Assembly (NCBI RefSeq): GCF_902809835.1
Contig: NZ_CADDWM010000014.1
Span: forward strand, 186,001-250,000
From: Agromyces sp. Marseille-P2726
GTDB lineage: Bacteria > Actinomycetota > Actinomycetes > Actinomycetales > Microbacteriaceae
Length of the DNA stretch: 64,000 nt
Reading direction: 5' to 3'
Part shown: piece after piece, positions 42,537-51,422 of the stretch
How the letters are laid out: each line of letters opens with the position of its first letter
How positions within the stretch are numbered: the first letter of the stretch is position 1
Notes under the pieces: generated by a model
What the model was told of the DNA's origin: nothing
Databases searched by the model: none
The model's input: the letters and a program-made list of their open reading frames with translations, nothing else
Position numbers and translations under genes: made by a program

Positions 42537-43826
42537 ATGAAGAAGCGATTGCTGCCCATCGCCGTGCTCGCCACGGCCGCACTGGGACTCACCGCGTGCG
42601 CCGGCGGTTCGAACAACGAGAGTGGCGATGTCAGCGCCGAGGGCGAGACCCTGAACGTCTGGATCATGGACGGGACGAACCCCGACTCCGAGGCCTTCTT
42701 CGACGAGGTCGGTGCGGCCTTCACCGAGGAGACCGGCGCGGAGCTCAACGTCGAGTTCGTGCAGTGGGCGGATGCCCACGACCGCTTCGTCACGTCGATC
42801 GCGGGCGGCACGACTCCCGACGTGGCCGAGACCGGCACGACCTGGACCGCCGAGTTCGCCGACGCGGGCGCGCTCGCACCGATCGGCGACTTCGTCGACG
42901 ACGATGAGCTCGCCGACGACCTCGTCGACGGGCTCGTGGAGTCGGGCACCTACGACAGGGAGCTCTACGGCATGCCCTGGTACGCGGGCGTTCGGTCGCT
43001 CGTGTACCGCTCCGACATCTTCGACGAGCTCGGTCTCGCCGCGCCGACCAGCTGGGACGAGATCGTCGCGGCGGGCGAGGCGATCAAGGCCGCGCACCCC
43101 GAGATGATGGCCTTCGCGGTTCCGGGTGACGCCGAGTTCCTGGTCTACCCGTGGGTCTGGGGAGCCGGCGGCGAGGTGTCCGAGCAGGACGGCGACGCCT
43201 GGAAGTCGGGCCTCGCGAGCTCGGAGTCGCAGGAGGGCGTGCAGTTCTACACCGACCTCGCCCTGAAGCACGGCTTCTCCTCGGCCGGTGCCACGACGTG
43301 GAAGGAGACCGACGTCCTCGACAACTTCGCACAGGGCAACATCGCGATGGCGCTCATGGGCTCGTGGACCCCGTCGGCGATCGTCGAGAAGAACGCCGAA
43401 CTCGAGGGCAAGTTCGCCGCGGCACCGATCCCCGGCAAGGACGGCGGGATCGCGCCGTCGGTGCTCGGCGGCTCCCACCTCTCGATGTTCGAGACCGCGG
43501 AGAACAAGGAGCTCGCGTGGGAGTTCATCAAGCTCATGACGACCGGCGAGTTCGCCGAGCAGTGGGGTCAGCAGACCGGGTACTTCCCGGGCCAGCAGTC
43601 CCTGCTCGCCGAGACGATGGAGTCGGATGACCCGCTCGTCACGCCGTTCGCCACGCAGATGGTCGACGGTGGCGGTGCCGTGCCGGTGACGCCGAAGTTC
43701 GGGGCCGTGCAGGCGAAGAAGACGACGAACACTGCCATCCAGGCGATCCTCTCCGGGCAGAAGACGGTCGAACAGGCCATGACGGATGCCGCGGCGGAGA
43801 TGGACGAGATCATGAACGGCAACTGA
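42537..43826 (+). CDS. Sugar ABC transporter substrate-binding lipoprotein
   Basis: The 429-residue protein has a signal peptide with lipobox L-T-A-C (C21) and a mature SBP_bac_1-type fold (LNVWIMDGTNPDSEAFFDEV, GTTPDVAETGTTW, GMPWYAGVRSLVYRSDIF, NIAMALMGSWTP). Such proteins bind oligosaccharides or amino sugars. Operon context (NagZ, AnmK, MurQ) points to muropeptide-derived sugars such as GlcNAc-MurNAc, by inference. GAGGAG lies 6 nt before ATG 42537. It is first in the operon, consistent with high expression of binding proteins. Confidence 0.92.
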   Translation: MKKRLLPIAVLATAALGLTACAGGSNNESGDVSAEGETLNVWIMDGTNPDSEAFFDEVGAAFTEETGAELNVEFVQWADAHDRFVTSIAGGTTPDVAETGTTWTAEFADAGALAPIGDFVDDDELADDLVDGLVESGTYDRELYGMPWYAGVRSLVYRSDIFDELGLAAPTSWDEIVAAGEAIKAAHPEMMAFAVPGDAEFLVYPWVWGAGGEVSEQDGDAWKSGLASSESQEGVQFYTDLALKHGFSSAGATTWKETDVLDNFAQGNIAMALMGSWTPSAIVEKNAELEGKFAAAPIPGKDGGIAPSVLGGSHLSMFETAENKELAWEFIKLMTTGEFAEQWGQQTGYFPGQQSLLAETMESDDPLVTPFATQMVDGGGAVPVTPKFGAVQAKKTTNTAIQAILSGQKTVEQAMTDAAAEMDEIMNGN

Positions 43827-43830
43827 GTTC

Positions 43831-44802
43831 GTGACCTCGACGATCCAGGCACCGCAGGTCGCGCGGGGGGCGGAGTCCCCCCGCGCGGCCGGCGGGCCCG
43901 TGCAGCGGCGGAATCCGCTCGTGCGCTCGCGACCGTGGCTGCTGCTGGCACCCGCGCTCGCCGTGCTCGCGGTGCTGCTGCTCTGGCCGCTCGTGCGCGT
44001 CTTCCTGTTCTCGCTGCAGGACTACGGCCTGCGCGAGATCGTGTCGGGCGAGCCGAACTGGATCGGCTTCGACAACTATGTCGAGGTCTTCACCGACCCC
44101 ACCCTGTGGACCGTCGTCCTGCCGAACACCGCGGGCTTCGCGGCGCTCGCCGTGGCGGGCACCGTCGCCCTCGGCACCGCGGTCGCCGTGCTCATGGCGT
44201 CGCTCGGAACGTTCTGGCGCACGATCGTCGGCAGCGCGATCATGGTGGCATGGGCCATGCCGGCGGTCACCGGCACGTACGTCTGGGTGTGGATCTTCGA
44301 TGCCGACCGGGGCATCTTCAACGAGACCCTCCAGGCGCTCGGGCTCCAGGACGAGCCCGTCAACTGGTTCACGAACCGATACACGTTCTACGCGATCGTG
44401 CTGCTGAACGTCATCCACCACGGCTTCCCGTTCGTGGCCATCACCATCCTCGCGGGCCTGCTCGGCGTGCCGAAGGAGATGCTCGAGGCCGCCGAGATGG
44501 ACGGGGCCGGCGCCTGGCGCCGCTTCTGGCGCATCATCGTGCCCAACCTGAAGCAGGTGTTCACCGTGGTGATCATCCTGTCGACCATCTGGGACTTCAA
44601 GGTCTTCGCGCAGGTCTACCTGATGCCGGGCGGCGCGGGCTCGAACCGCGAGGCGCTGAACCTCGGCGTCTGGTCGTACGTCGAGTCCTTCGGCCAGAAC
44701 CGCTACGGCTTCGGCTCGGCGATCGCCGTGCTCCTGACCGTGCTGCTGCTCATCATCACTGTCATCTACGTGCGCACCATGCTGAAGGAGGAGGAGCTGT
44801 GA
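43831..44802 (+). CDS. Sugar ABC transporter permease (MalF-like)
   Basis: The 323-residue protein has six main membrane helices. The EAA-type loop KEMLEAAEMDGAGAWRRFWR, conserved in binding-protein-dependent permeases, contacts the ATPase. The N-terminal extension of about 30 residues is polar. GTG 43831 follows the binding-protein stop by 4 bp, and its ribosome site is weak, suggesting coupling. The stop overlaps the next permease start. No ATPase gene is present in this operon, so a shared MsiK-like ATPase elsewhere is expected. Confidence 0.92.
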   Translation: MTSTIQAPQVARGAESPRAAGGPVQRRNPLVRSRPWLLLAPALAVLAVLLLWPLVRVFLFSLQDYGLREIVSGEPNWIGFDNYVEVFTDPTLWTVVLPNTAGFAALAVAGTVALGTAVAVLMASLGTFWRTIVGSAIMVAWAMPAVTGTYVWVWIFDADRGIFNETLQALGLQDEPVNWFTNRYTFYAIVLLNVIHHGFPFVAITILAGLLGVPKEMLEAAEMDGAGAWRRFWRIIVPNLKQVFTVVIILSTIWDFKVFAQVYLMPGGAGSNREALNLGVWSYVESFGQNRYGFGSAIAVLLTVLLLIITVIYVRTMLKEEEL

Positions 44803-45626
44803 ACCGCAAGACGCGCTTCGCGGCGCTGAAGGCCGTGCTCGTCGCGCTGCTGCTCGCGTTCACGCTCTTCCCCGCGTTCTGGATGCTCTCCAGTGCGTTC
44901 GACGCCAAGGCGGGCGCGGGCGGCCAGACCCTCGTGCCGCGCGAGTTCACGTTCGACAACTTCACCTACGTGCTCACCGAGGGCGGCTTCGACGTCTTCC
45001 TCCGCAACTCCGCCATCGTCGCGGTGGTGACCGTGCTCGCCAGCGCGGTGCTCGCCCTGCTCGCCTCGGTCGCCGTCGCCCGCTTCCGGTTCACGTTCCG
45101 CACGTCGGTGCTGCTCATGATCCTCATCGTGCAGATGGTGCCGCTCGAGGCGCTCGTGATCCCCCTCTTCGTGCAGGTGCGCGACCTCGGCATGCTGAAC
45201 ACGCTGCTCGGCCTCATGGTGGTCTACGTCGCGCTGTCGCTGCCGTTCGGCATCTGGATGCTCCGGGGCTTCGTCGCCGCGGTCCCGATCGAGCTCGAGG
45301 AGGCGGCGTACATCGACGGCGCCAGCTGGGGCCGGATGTTCCGGTCGGTGCTGCTGCCCCTCGTGATGCCCGGCCTCGTCGCGACATCCGTCTTCTCGTT
45401 CATCACCGCCTGGAACGAGTTCATCTTCGCGATGACCCTGCTCGGCGGGGCGTCCGAGAACTACACCGTCGCCATCGGGCTCAAGCAGTTCTTCGGCGAG
45501 CACACCAATGAGTGGGGTTACATCATGGCCGCCTCCACGATCATCACGATTCCCGTCATGATCTTCTTCGTCGTCGTGCAGCGGCGGCTCTCGGCGGGTC
45601 TCGTCGCGGGAGCGGTGAAGGGATGA
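44799..45626 (+). CDS. Sugar ABC transporter permease (MalG-like)
   Basis: The 275-residue protein has six membrane helices and the EAA loop PIELEEAAYIDGASWGRMFR with SVLLPLVMPGL. AAGGAGGAGGAG precedes GTG 44799, which overlaps the preceding stop (GTGA). The gene in turn overlaps the NagZ ATG by 4 bp, so import and hydrolysis genes are translationally linked. It forms the membrane channel with the MalF-like subunit. Confidence 0.93.
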   Translation: MNRKTRFAALKAVLVALLLAFTLFPAFWMLSSAFDAKAGAGGQTLVPREFTFDNFTYVLTEGGFDVFLRNSAIVAVVTVLASAVLALLASVAVARFRFTFRTSVLLMILIVQMVPLEALVIPLFVQVRDLGMLNTLLGLMVVYVALSLPFGIWMLRGFVAAVPIELEEAAYIDGASWGRMFRSVLLPLVMPGLVATSVFSFITAWNEFIFAMTLLGGASENYTVAIGLKQFFGEHTNEWGYIMAASTIITIPVMIFFVVVQRRLSAGLVAGAVKG

Positions 45627-47269
45627 GCGCCGCCGACGACCCCACGCTGCGCGCGCTCGTGGGCGGCGTGCTCTGGCCCGGGTACCTCGGGCACGACGTG
45701 CCCGACTGGCTGCGTCGAGAGATCGGCGACGGCGGCCTCGCGGGCGCGGTGATGTTCTCGCAGAACCTCCCCGCCGGCGGTCGAGGAGCGCCCGGCGAAG
45801 CCGATGCCTCTGCTGGTCGAGGAGCGCCCGGCGAAGCCGATGCCTCTGCTGGTCGAGGAGCGCCCGGCGAAGCCGGACGCGTCTCGAGACCCGCGTTCCG
45901 CAACCTCCGCGACGACGTGCTCGTCGGCATCGACGAGGAGGGCGGCAACGTCACGCGACTCGAGGCGTCCACCGGCTCCACCCTGCCCGGAGCGGCCCAG
46001 CTCGGCTTCGTCGACGACACGGATGCCACGACCGCCGTCGGCCGCGAACTCGCGCGGCGTTCGCTCGCCGTCGGCGCGAACGTCGTGCTCGCTCCCGTCG
46101 CCGACGTGAACACCGATCCGCGCAACCCGGTGATCGGCGTCCGCGCGTTCGGCGACACCGCCGAGCTCGTCTCGCGGCACGTCGTGGCGGCCGTCCGCGG
46201 CATCCAATCGGCGGGCGCCGCGGCCTGCGTGAAGCACTTCCCCGGTCACGGCGACACGCACCTCGACTCGCACCTCGCGCTGCCGACCCTGCCGATCGAC
46301 GCCGACGAGATCGAGCGGATGCACCTGCCGCCCTTCCAGGCGGCGATCGAGGCCGGTGTCGCGGCGATCATGACCGGCCACCTCGTGGTGCCCGAGTGGG
46401 GAGCTGCGCCCGCGACGTTGAACTCCGCGGTCCTCGCGCGGCTGCGGGGGATGGGCTTCGAGGGCGTCATCGTCTCCGACGCGCTCGACATGGCGGCGAT
46501 CCGCGAGACCGTCGGCGCCGGCCCCGGAGCCGTGCAGGCCCTCCTCGCCGGCGCCGACCTGCTCTGCGTGGGCAATCCGCTGAACCTGGGCGACGCGGCA
46601 GCGCCCGACCAGGACGAACGCGACTTCCACGAGGTGCAGGCGGCCATCCTCGCGGCGCTCGACGACGGAACCCTTCCCGTCTCGGTGCTCGAGGCTGCCG
46701 CGGCCCGCGTACGGATCCTGGGTGGCTCGCTCGCCGGCGGCGGCCTCGACGGCGGGGCTGCGTGGGGCGATGACGAGCCCGGGCCGTTCGATGCGGCATC
46801 CGTCGCGCGTGCCGCCATCAGCATCGACGGCGACGTCGCTGCCGCACCTGGCCCGCGCATCGTGCTCGACCTTCGCGGCCGGCCGTCGATGGCGGTCGAG
46901 GGCGACACCGACCACGTCGCCCGTGCGCTCGCAGCCGGCGGCCGAACGGTGCGTGTGGATGTCGGCGCGATGACCGAAGTTGAACGAACTCGCGCGCTCG
47001 AGGAGGCGCTGGCGTTCCGCGCGCGGCGGCCTGTCGTCGTGCTCGTCGACGCCGTCGGGGTCGAAGGCGCCCAGGTCGATGCCGTCGCGCGGATCGCCGG
47101 CACCCGGCCCGACGCGGTGGTCGTCAACGTCGGCATGCCGAGCGGGCCGCTCGCGCTCCCCGCCATGCACCTGCGTGCCGGCAGCCGCCTCGCGGGGGAG
47201 GCCGCCGACGCCCAGCTCGCCGGCTCGCACGCCGACGCCGCGGCCACCGCGGGAAGCGCGAGCGCATGA
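45623..47269 (+). CDS. nagZ: Beta-N-acetylglucosaminidase (glycoside hydrolase family 3, NagZ-like) with repeat insertion
   Basis: The 548-residue protein has the GH3 NagZ motif KHFPGHGDTHLDSH (residues 204-217), which supplies the His-Asp acid/base pair, and the nucleophile D286 in VIVSDALDM. It should remove GlcNAc from GlcNAc-(anhydro)MurNAc. There is no signal peptide, so it acts in the cytoplasm on imported sugars. Residues 53-91, just after VMFSQNLPAG, are a 12-residue repeat (GRGAPGEADASA twice, then a third partial copy) encoded by a dispersed DNA repeat. It overlaps the flanking genes by 4 bp on each side. Confidence 0.92.
   Translation: MSAADDPTLRALVGGVLWPGYLGHDVPDWLRREIGDGGLAGAVMFSQNLPAGGRGAPGEADASAGRGAPGEADASAGRGAPGEAGRVSRPAFRNLRDDVLVGIDEEGGNVTRLEASTGSTLPGAAQLGFVDDTDATTAVGRELARRSLAVGANVVLAPVADVNTDPRNPVIGVRAFGDTAELVSRHVVAAVRGIQSAGAAACVKHFPGHGDTHLDSHLALPTLPIDADEIERMHLPPFQAAIEAGVAAIMTGHLVVPEWGAAPATLNSAVLARLRGMGFEGVIVSDALDMAAIRETVGAGPGAVQALLAGADLLCVGNPLNLGDAAAPDQDERDFHEVQAAILAALDDGTLPVSVLEAAAARVRILGGSLAGGGLDGGAAWGDDEPGPFDAASVARAAISIDGDVAAAPGPRIVLDLRGRPSMAVEGDTDHVARALAAGGRTVRVDVGAMTEVERTRALEEALAFRARRPVVVLVDAVGVEGAQVDAVARIAGTRPDAVVVNVGMPSGPLALPAMHLRAGSRLAGEAADAQLAGSHADAAATAGSASA
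45779..45893. repeat. Tandemly expanded dispersed repeat inside nagZ
   Basis: Two exact 36-bp copies (45779-45814, 45815-45850) beginning GGTCGAGGAGCGCCCGGCGA, then a third copy that runs into ACGCGTCTCGAGACCC, the full family member. The array is in frame and encodes Gly/Ala/Arg-rich sequence. Confidence 0.88.
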
Positions 47270-48531
47270 TCGTCTGCTCCCTGCAGTCGGGCACCTCCGC
47301 CGATGGCATCGACGTCGCGGTCGTCGACATCGCGCCCGTCGAGCAGCCGCGAAACGGCGGTTCCGATGCCGAATCGGCAGACCTGTCCATGCGGGTGCTC
47401 GACACCGACACCGTGCCGTGGTCACCCGAACTGCGTGAGCGCATCCTCCGCGCCGCTGAGGGCCGGCCGTTCACCGCGGGCGAGTTCTGCCGGCTCGACA
47501 CCGACCTCGGCCAGGCGTTCGCCGAGGTCGCCGCGAGCTCGGTCGACGCCGTCGCATCGATGCCCGACCTCGTCGTGTCGCACGGCCAGACCCTCTTCCA
47601 CTGGGTCGACGGGGGTCGGGCTCGGGGAACCCTGCAGCTCGGCGAGCCCGCGTGGATCGCTGAGCGCATCGGCGTTCCCGTGCTCTCGCACCTGCGCGCC
47701 GCCGACATCGCCGCCGGCGGTGAGGGGGCCCCGCTCATGGCGGTGTTCGACCGTGCCTGGCTCGGGGCCGAGGCCGCCGCGACAGGGCGTGCGCTCGCGA
47801 CCGTGAACATCGGGGGCATCGCCAACGTGCAGGTGGTGCATCCCGACGGCGAGGTGACCGCCTTCGACAGCGGGCCCGGGAACGGGCTCGTCGACGCGGT
47901 GGTCGCGCGGCACACCGACGGTCGCATGGCCTTCGACGACGGCGGTCGCCTCGCGGCGTCGGGTCGCGTCGACGGCGGGCTCCTCGACGAGCTGCTGCGG
48001 CATCCGTACCTCGCGGCATCGCCGCCGAAGTCGACCGGTCGTGAGACGTTCGACGTCGGTGTCGTCGATCGCGCGGTCGCGGCATCCCGAACCGAAGCCA
48101 TCGCCTTCGAGGACCTCGTCGCCACCCTCACCGAATTCACCGCCCGCACGATCGCCGAGGCGCTGCCCGCGGACGACGACGCGCCCCGATCGCTCGTCTG
48201 CTCGGGTGGCGGCGCCCTGAACCCCGAGCTGCTCGCCCGGCTCCGCGCGCACGCGGCCGATCGTGGCATCGCCGTCGAGTCGAGCGCCCGGCGCGGCATC
48301 GACCCGCTGTTCAAGGAGTCGCTGATGTTCGCGCTCCTCGGCTTCCTCAGCTGGCACGGCGTGCCCGCGCGGCTCTCGAGCGGCGGCCCGGGCGAACCGC
48401 GCGTGGCCGGGCGGTTCACGAGCGGTCGGATGCCGCTGCAGCTTCCGCCGCCGCTCGTCGGCGTCGCATCCGTCACCGTCGAAGGCACCGACCGCACTGT
48501 CGGCACAGAACGAGGGGGACCACCGCAATGA
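47266..48531 (+). CDS. anmK: Anhydro-N-acetylmuramic acid kinase
   Basis: The 421-residue protein starts MIVCSLQSGTSADGIDVAVV, the AnmK P-loop-like motif. It contains VVSHGQTLFHW, STGRETFD and LVCSGGGALNPELL. AnmK hydrolyses the 1,6-anhydro ring and phosphorylates to MurNAc-6-phosphate using ATP. The start overlaps nagZ by 4 bp, and the stop overlaps murQ. Its presence implies that anhydro-sugars, products of lytic transglycosylases, are among the substrates. Last residues (TVGTERGGPPQ) are unconserved. Confidence 0.94.
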   Translation: MIVCSLQSGTSADGIDVAVVDIAPVEQPRNGGSDAESADLSMRVLDTDTVPWSPELRERILRAAEGRPFTAGEFCRLDTDLGQAFAEVAASSVDAVASMPDLVVSHGQTLFHWVDGGRARGTLQLGEPAWIAERIGVPVLSHLRAADIAAGGEGAPLMAVFDRAWLGAEAAATGRALATVNIGGIANVQVVHPDGEVTAFDSGPGNGLVDAVVARHTDGRMAFDDGGRLAASGRVDGGLLDELLRHPYLAASPPKSTGRETFDVGVVDRAVAASRTEAIAFEDLVATLTEFTARTIAEALPADDDAPRSLVCSGGGALNPELLARLRAHAADRGIAVESSARRGIDPLFKESLMFALLGFLSWHGVPARLSSGGPGEPRVAGRFTSGRMPLQLPPPLVGVASVTVEGTDRTVGTERGGPPQ

Positions 48532-49556
48532 ACCACACCGCACCGCACGAGTCGCTCCGCGATGTGCTCGGCGGACTCGCCACGGAGGGCGTGAACGAGA
48601 CGCACCGCGACTTCGACCTGCTCGACACCGAGGCGCAGCTCGCCGCCATGCATGAGGAGAGCGCGCAGGCCGTGGCCGCGGTGACCGACGCGAGTCCCCA
48701 GGTGGCCGTGGCCGTCGACGCGATCGTGCCGCGGCTTCGCGCGGGCGGCCGGCTCGTCTACCTCGGCGCCGGAACGGCGGGCCGCATGGGCGTGCTCGAC
48801 GCGAGCGAGATCCCGCCGACGTTCGGCACGGATCCGTCGCTCGTGGTCGGCCTCATCGCCGGCGGAGACGTCGCGCTTCGCACTGCCGTCGAGGACGCCG
48901 AGGACGACGCGGCGCTGGGGGCGGCCGACCTCGAGTCGATCGGGCTCACCGCCGCCGATGCGGTCGTCGGCGTCTCGGCGTCGGGCCGCACCCCGTATGT
49001 CGTGGGCGCGCTCGAATACGCGCGCGGCCTCGGAGCGCTCACCGTCGGACTCTCGTGCAACGCCGGTTCGCGCATCGGTGAGCTGGCGGATGTCGCGATC
49101 GAGACGGTGGTGGGCCCCGAGATCGTCGCGGGCTCGACCCGGCTGAAGGGCGGCACTGCGCAGAAGCTCGTGCTCAACGCGATCTCGACGATCGCGATGG
49201 TGCGCCTCGGCAAGGTGCACGGCAACCTCATGGTCGACGTGCAGGCGACGAACGCGAAGCTGCGGGCTCGCGCGGAACGCATCGTCATGCTTGCGACGGG
49301 GATCGACGCGGCCGCGGCATCCGCTGCCCTCGAATCGGTCGGCGGATCGGTGAAGGCGGCGATCCTCGTGACCCTTACTGGGGTGACGCCCGATGAGGCG
49401 ATCGCTCGCCTCGCGGCGCACGATGGGGTGTTGCGTGATGCGCTCGCGAGCGCCCCTTCCGCCGACGTCGTCGTGGGGGCGCTCGAGGGATCGCCGCGCG
49501 CAGGGAGTGGCCCACGAACCGGTTCACGAGAGGAGACGGGTGGCGATGGCGCTTGA
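48528..49556 (+). CDS. murQ: N-acetylmuramic acid 6-phosphate etherase
   Basis: The 342-residue SIS-domain lyase has GGRLVYLGAGTAGRMGVLDASEIPPTFG with the catalytic-region glutamate, GVSASGRTPYVVGAL, and TRLKGGTAQKLVLNAISTIAM...GKVHGNLMVD. MurQ splits MurNAc-6-P into GlcNAc-6-P and D-lactate. ATGA overlap with anmK makes the pair sequential both in pathway and translation. The C-terminal tail of about 20 residues overlaps the regulator gene. No nagA or nagB is in the window, so further catabolism is encoded elsewhere. Confidence 0.95.
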   Translation: MNHTAPHESLRDVLGGLATEGVNETHRDFDLLDTEAQLAAMHEESAQAVAAVTDASPQVAVAVDAIVPRLRAGGRLVYLGAGTAGRMGVLDASEIPPTFGTDPSLVVGLIAGGDVALRTAVEDAEDDAALGAADLESIGLTAADAVVGVSASGRTPYVVGALEYARGLGALTVGLSCNAGSRIGELADVAIETVVGPEIVAGSTRLKGGTAQKLVLNAISTIAMVRLGKVHGNLMVDVQATNAKLRARAERIVMLATGIDAAAASAALESVGGSVKAAILVTLTGVTPDEAIARLAAHDGVLRDALASAPSADVVVGALEGSPRAGSGPRTGSREETGGDGA

Positions 49557-50430
49557 CGTGCTCTCGACCGTGCGGCAGGCCCTGCCGCGGCTGAGCTCGT
49601 CGGAGGCGCGGGTGGCCGAGGCGATCATCTCCGACCCGACGATCGTCGTCGACCTGACGATCACCGATCTCGCGCAGCGCTGCGGCACGTCGCTGTCGAC
49701 GGTGGCGCGGTTCTGCCAGACGCTCGGGTACACGGGATACCGCGAGTTCCGAATGGAGGTCGCGAGCGCGCTGAGCCGCGAGGCCGCCGAGCGCGACCGG
49801 TTCGGGCTGGCCGATTCGGATATCAGCCCGGACGACTCGGGCGCCGAGGTCATCGCGAAGATCGCGTTTCACGAGGTGCTCGCGATCGAGCAGACCGCGC
49901 AGGGCCTCGACGTCGCGGTGCTCGACCAGGTCGTGGACGCGATCTCGGCCGCCGGCCACGTCGACGTCTACGGGTTCGGTGCGAGCGGCCTCACCGCGCA
50001 GGACCTGCAGCAGAAGCTCGCCCGCATCGGCATCTCGGCGTTCTGTTCCGTCGACGTGCACCTCGCGCTCGTCTCGGCGGCGTTGCGCGGAACGGGGGAT
50101 GTGGCGATCGGCATCTCGCACTCGGGACTCACGAGCGAGACGATCCACGCGCTGAGCACCGCTCGCGACGCGGGTGCCACGACGGTGGCCCTCACCAACT
50201 CGGCGGAGTCGCCCATCACCGAGGTCGCCGACATCGTGCTCACGACCCAGGCCCGCGAGTCGACCTACCGCATGGGCGCCATGTCGAGCCGGATCGCACA
50301 GCTTGCCGTCGTCGACTTCCTGTTCGTGCGCGTGGCGCAGGGCCGCCACGACCAGGTCGCCGACCCCCTTCGGCGCACCTTCGAGGTGACGGCGAAGCAC
50401 CGCGTGAACGGGCGTCGGCGACGGGACTGA
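49546..50430 (+). CDS. MurR/RpiR family transcriptional regulator
   Basis: The 294-residue protein has an RpiR-type HTH (residues 1-77; SEARVAEAIISDP, ITDLAQRCGTSLSTVARFCQ) and a SIS sugar-phosphate-binding domain (about 120-255; GFGASGLTAQDLQQKL, GISHSGLTSETIHAL). MurR-type members sense MurNAc-6-P and control murQ operons. ATG 49546 has AGGAG 10 nt upstream; GTG 49540 is an alternative. It is the last gene and overlaps murQ by 11 bp, so it is probably autoregulated through the promoter near 42442. Confidence 0.92.
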   Translation: MALDVLSTVRQALPRLSSSEARVAEAIISDPTIVVDLTITDLAQRCGTSLSTVARFCQTLGYTGYREFRMEVASALSREAAERDRFGLADSDISPDDSGAEVIAKIAFHEVLAIEQTAQGLDVAVLDQVVDAISAAGHVDVYGFGASGLTAQDLQQKLARIGISAFCSVDVHLALVSAALRGTGDVAIGISHSGLTSETIHALSTARDAGATTVALTNSAESPITEVADIVLTTQARESTYRMGAMSSRIAQLAVVDFLFVRVAQGRHDQVADPLRRTFEVTAKHRVNGRRRRD

Positions 50431-50512
50431 GCGCGCGTTCCGCGTCTTCGGGATCGCCTCGCACGCGCGTGTGCGACCGCCGATGTCGGCGGCGCGGCGT
50501 ACCGTGGGCGCC

Positions 50513-50746
50513 ATGAACAACCCGGTGCACCCGCAGCCCCACGTCGAACGCGATGTGCTCGATGAGCAGTGCCCGCGCTGCGACTCGACCGCCGTGCGGC
50601 TGGTCGTGACCGCACTCTGGGTGGAGCCCGATCTCGATTCGTCGACGGATGCCGCGGCCGAGCCCTTCCCGGTCGACGACCCGCTCTTCGACTGCCGCGA
50701 GTGCGGCTTCGAGTGGGGCGAACTCGTGCGCGGCCTCATGCGCTGA
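50513..50746 (+). CDS. Small zinc-ribbon protein
   Basis: The 77-residue protein has two CxxC pairs, CPRC near residue 20 and CREC near 62, the spacing of a zinc ribbon. An acidic linker with the window-typical DAAAEPFP separates them. No further domain is present, and the function is unknown; nucleic-acid or protein binding is possible. TACCGT lies 7 nt before ATG 50513 without a Shine-Dalgarno, consistent with a leaderless message. It stands alone downstream of the amino-sugar operon. Confidence 0.75.
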   Translation: MNNPVHPQPHVERDVLDEQCPRCDSTAVRLVVTALWVEPDLDSSTDAAAEPFPVDDPLFDCRECGFEWGELVRGLMR

Positions 50747-50825
50747 CGGGGCTCGGCTGCCGGTCGGCTCCCGGCTGTGGATAACGCGGCCCGTCGCTCG
50801 CGCGTGCTCCTCTAGGCTCGTCGGC

Positions 50826-51422
50826 ATGCCGCCGCGCTCCCGTCCCCGTCCTTCGGCGCTCGCGCGCCGGGGCGCGGCGGCCGCGGCCGCGACGACGGCG
50901 CTCGTCGCGGTGCTGCTCAGCGGATGCGCCGGAGCGCCCGAACCGAGCCCCACCCCGACCGCCGCTGCCCCTTCGGTCGAGCCCATCTTCGCGTCCGACG
51001 AGGAGGCGCTCGCAGCGGCCATCGAGGCGTACGAGGCTTTCGAGTCAGCATCTCAGTCAATCGCTTCGCAAGCCGGGGAAGGTGCCGAACGAATCGCAGA
51101 TTTTGCGACTCCGTCGCTTGTTCCGCAATTACTGGACGAGTTCGCCCAGTATCGAGAGCTCGGTATCCGGGCGGAGGGAGCAGCGGTTCTCGACTCCTTC
51201 TCGCTCGCCCAGGCCAGCGACGATGGGTCTGAAACACGTGTGACCGTCTACGTCTGCCGGGACGTGACTTCAGTGAGGATACTGGACGACTCGGGCGCCG
51301 ATGTTACCCCGCCCGACCGCGACAATCGCACTCCCCTTACAGCGTCGCTGGTCGCACTGGCCGGTACGACGAAGCTGTTGGTCGATGAGGTAAGCCTGTG
51401 GCCCGGCGACGACTTCTGCTGA
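50826..51422 (+). CDS. Predicted lipoprotein
   Basis: The 198-residue product has a long basic N-terminus, a hydrophobic segment AAAAAATTALVAVLLSG and lipobox C34 (L-S-G-C). A Pro/Ala/Thr linker and then a globular domain (EEALAAAIEAYEAFESASQS...VYVCRDVTSVRIL) follow. No family recognised. TAGGCT lies 7 nt before ATG 50826. From about 51040 codons become less G/C-biased than in neighbours. Its 3' end overlaps the next gene by 25 bp, so the two are probably co-translated. Confidence 0.8.
   Translation: MPPRSRPRPSALARRGAAAAAATTALVAVLLSGCAGAPEPSPTPTAAAPSVEPIFASDEEALAAAIEAYEAFESASQSIASQAGEGAERIADFATPSLVPQLLDEFAQYRELGIRAEGAAVLDSFSLAQASDDGSETRVTVYVCRDVTSVRILDDSGADVTPPDRDNRTPLTASLVALAGTTKLLVDEVSLWPGDDFC

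Noticed and set aside
45779-45893. Tandem repeats in nagZ considered as a CRISPR-like array
   Set aside because: Units are contiguous without unique spacers, lie in frame in a gene, and match the dispersed repeat family.
47124-49421. A 765-codon minus-strand frame opposite anmK and murQ
   Set aside because: Arg/Ser/Ala-rich shadow of two well-defined enzymes on the plus strand.
50776-50784. Replication origin suggested by a DnaA box
   Set aside because: Only one perfect box, no cluster, no AT-rich unwinding region, and no dnaA, dnaN or gyrase genes nearby.
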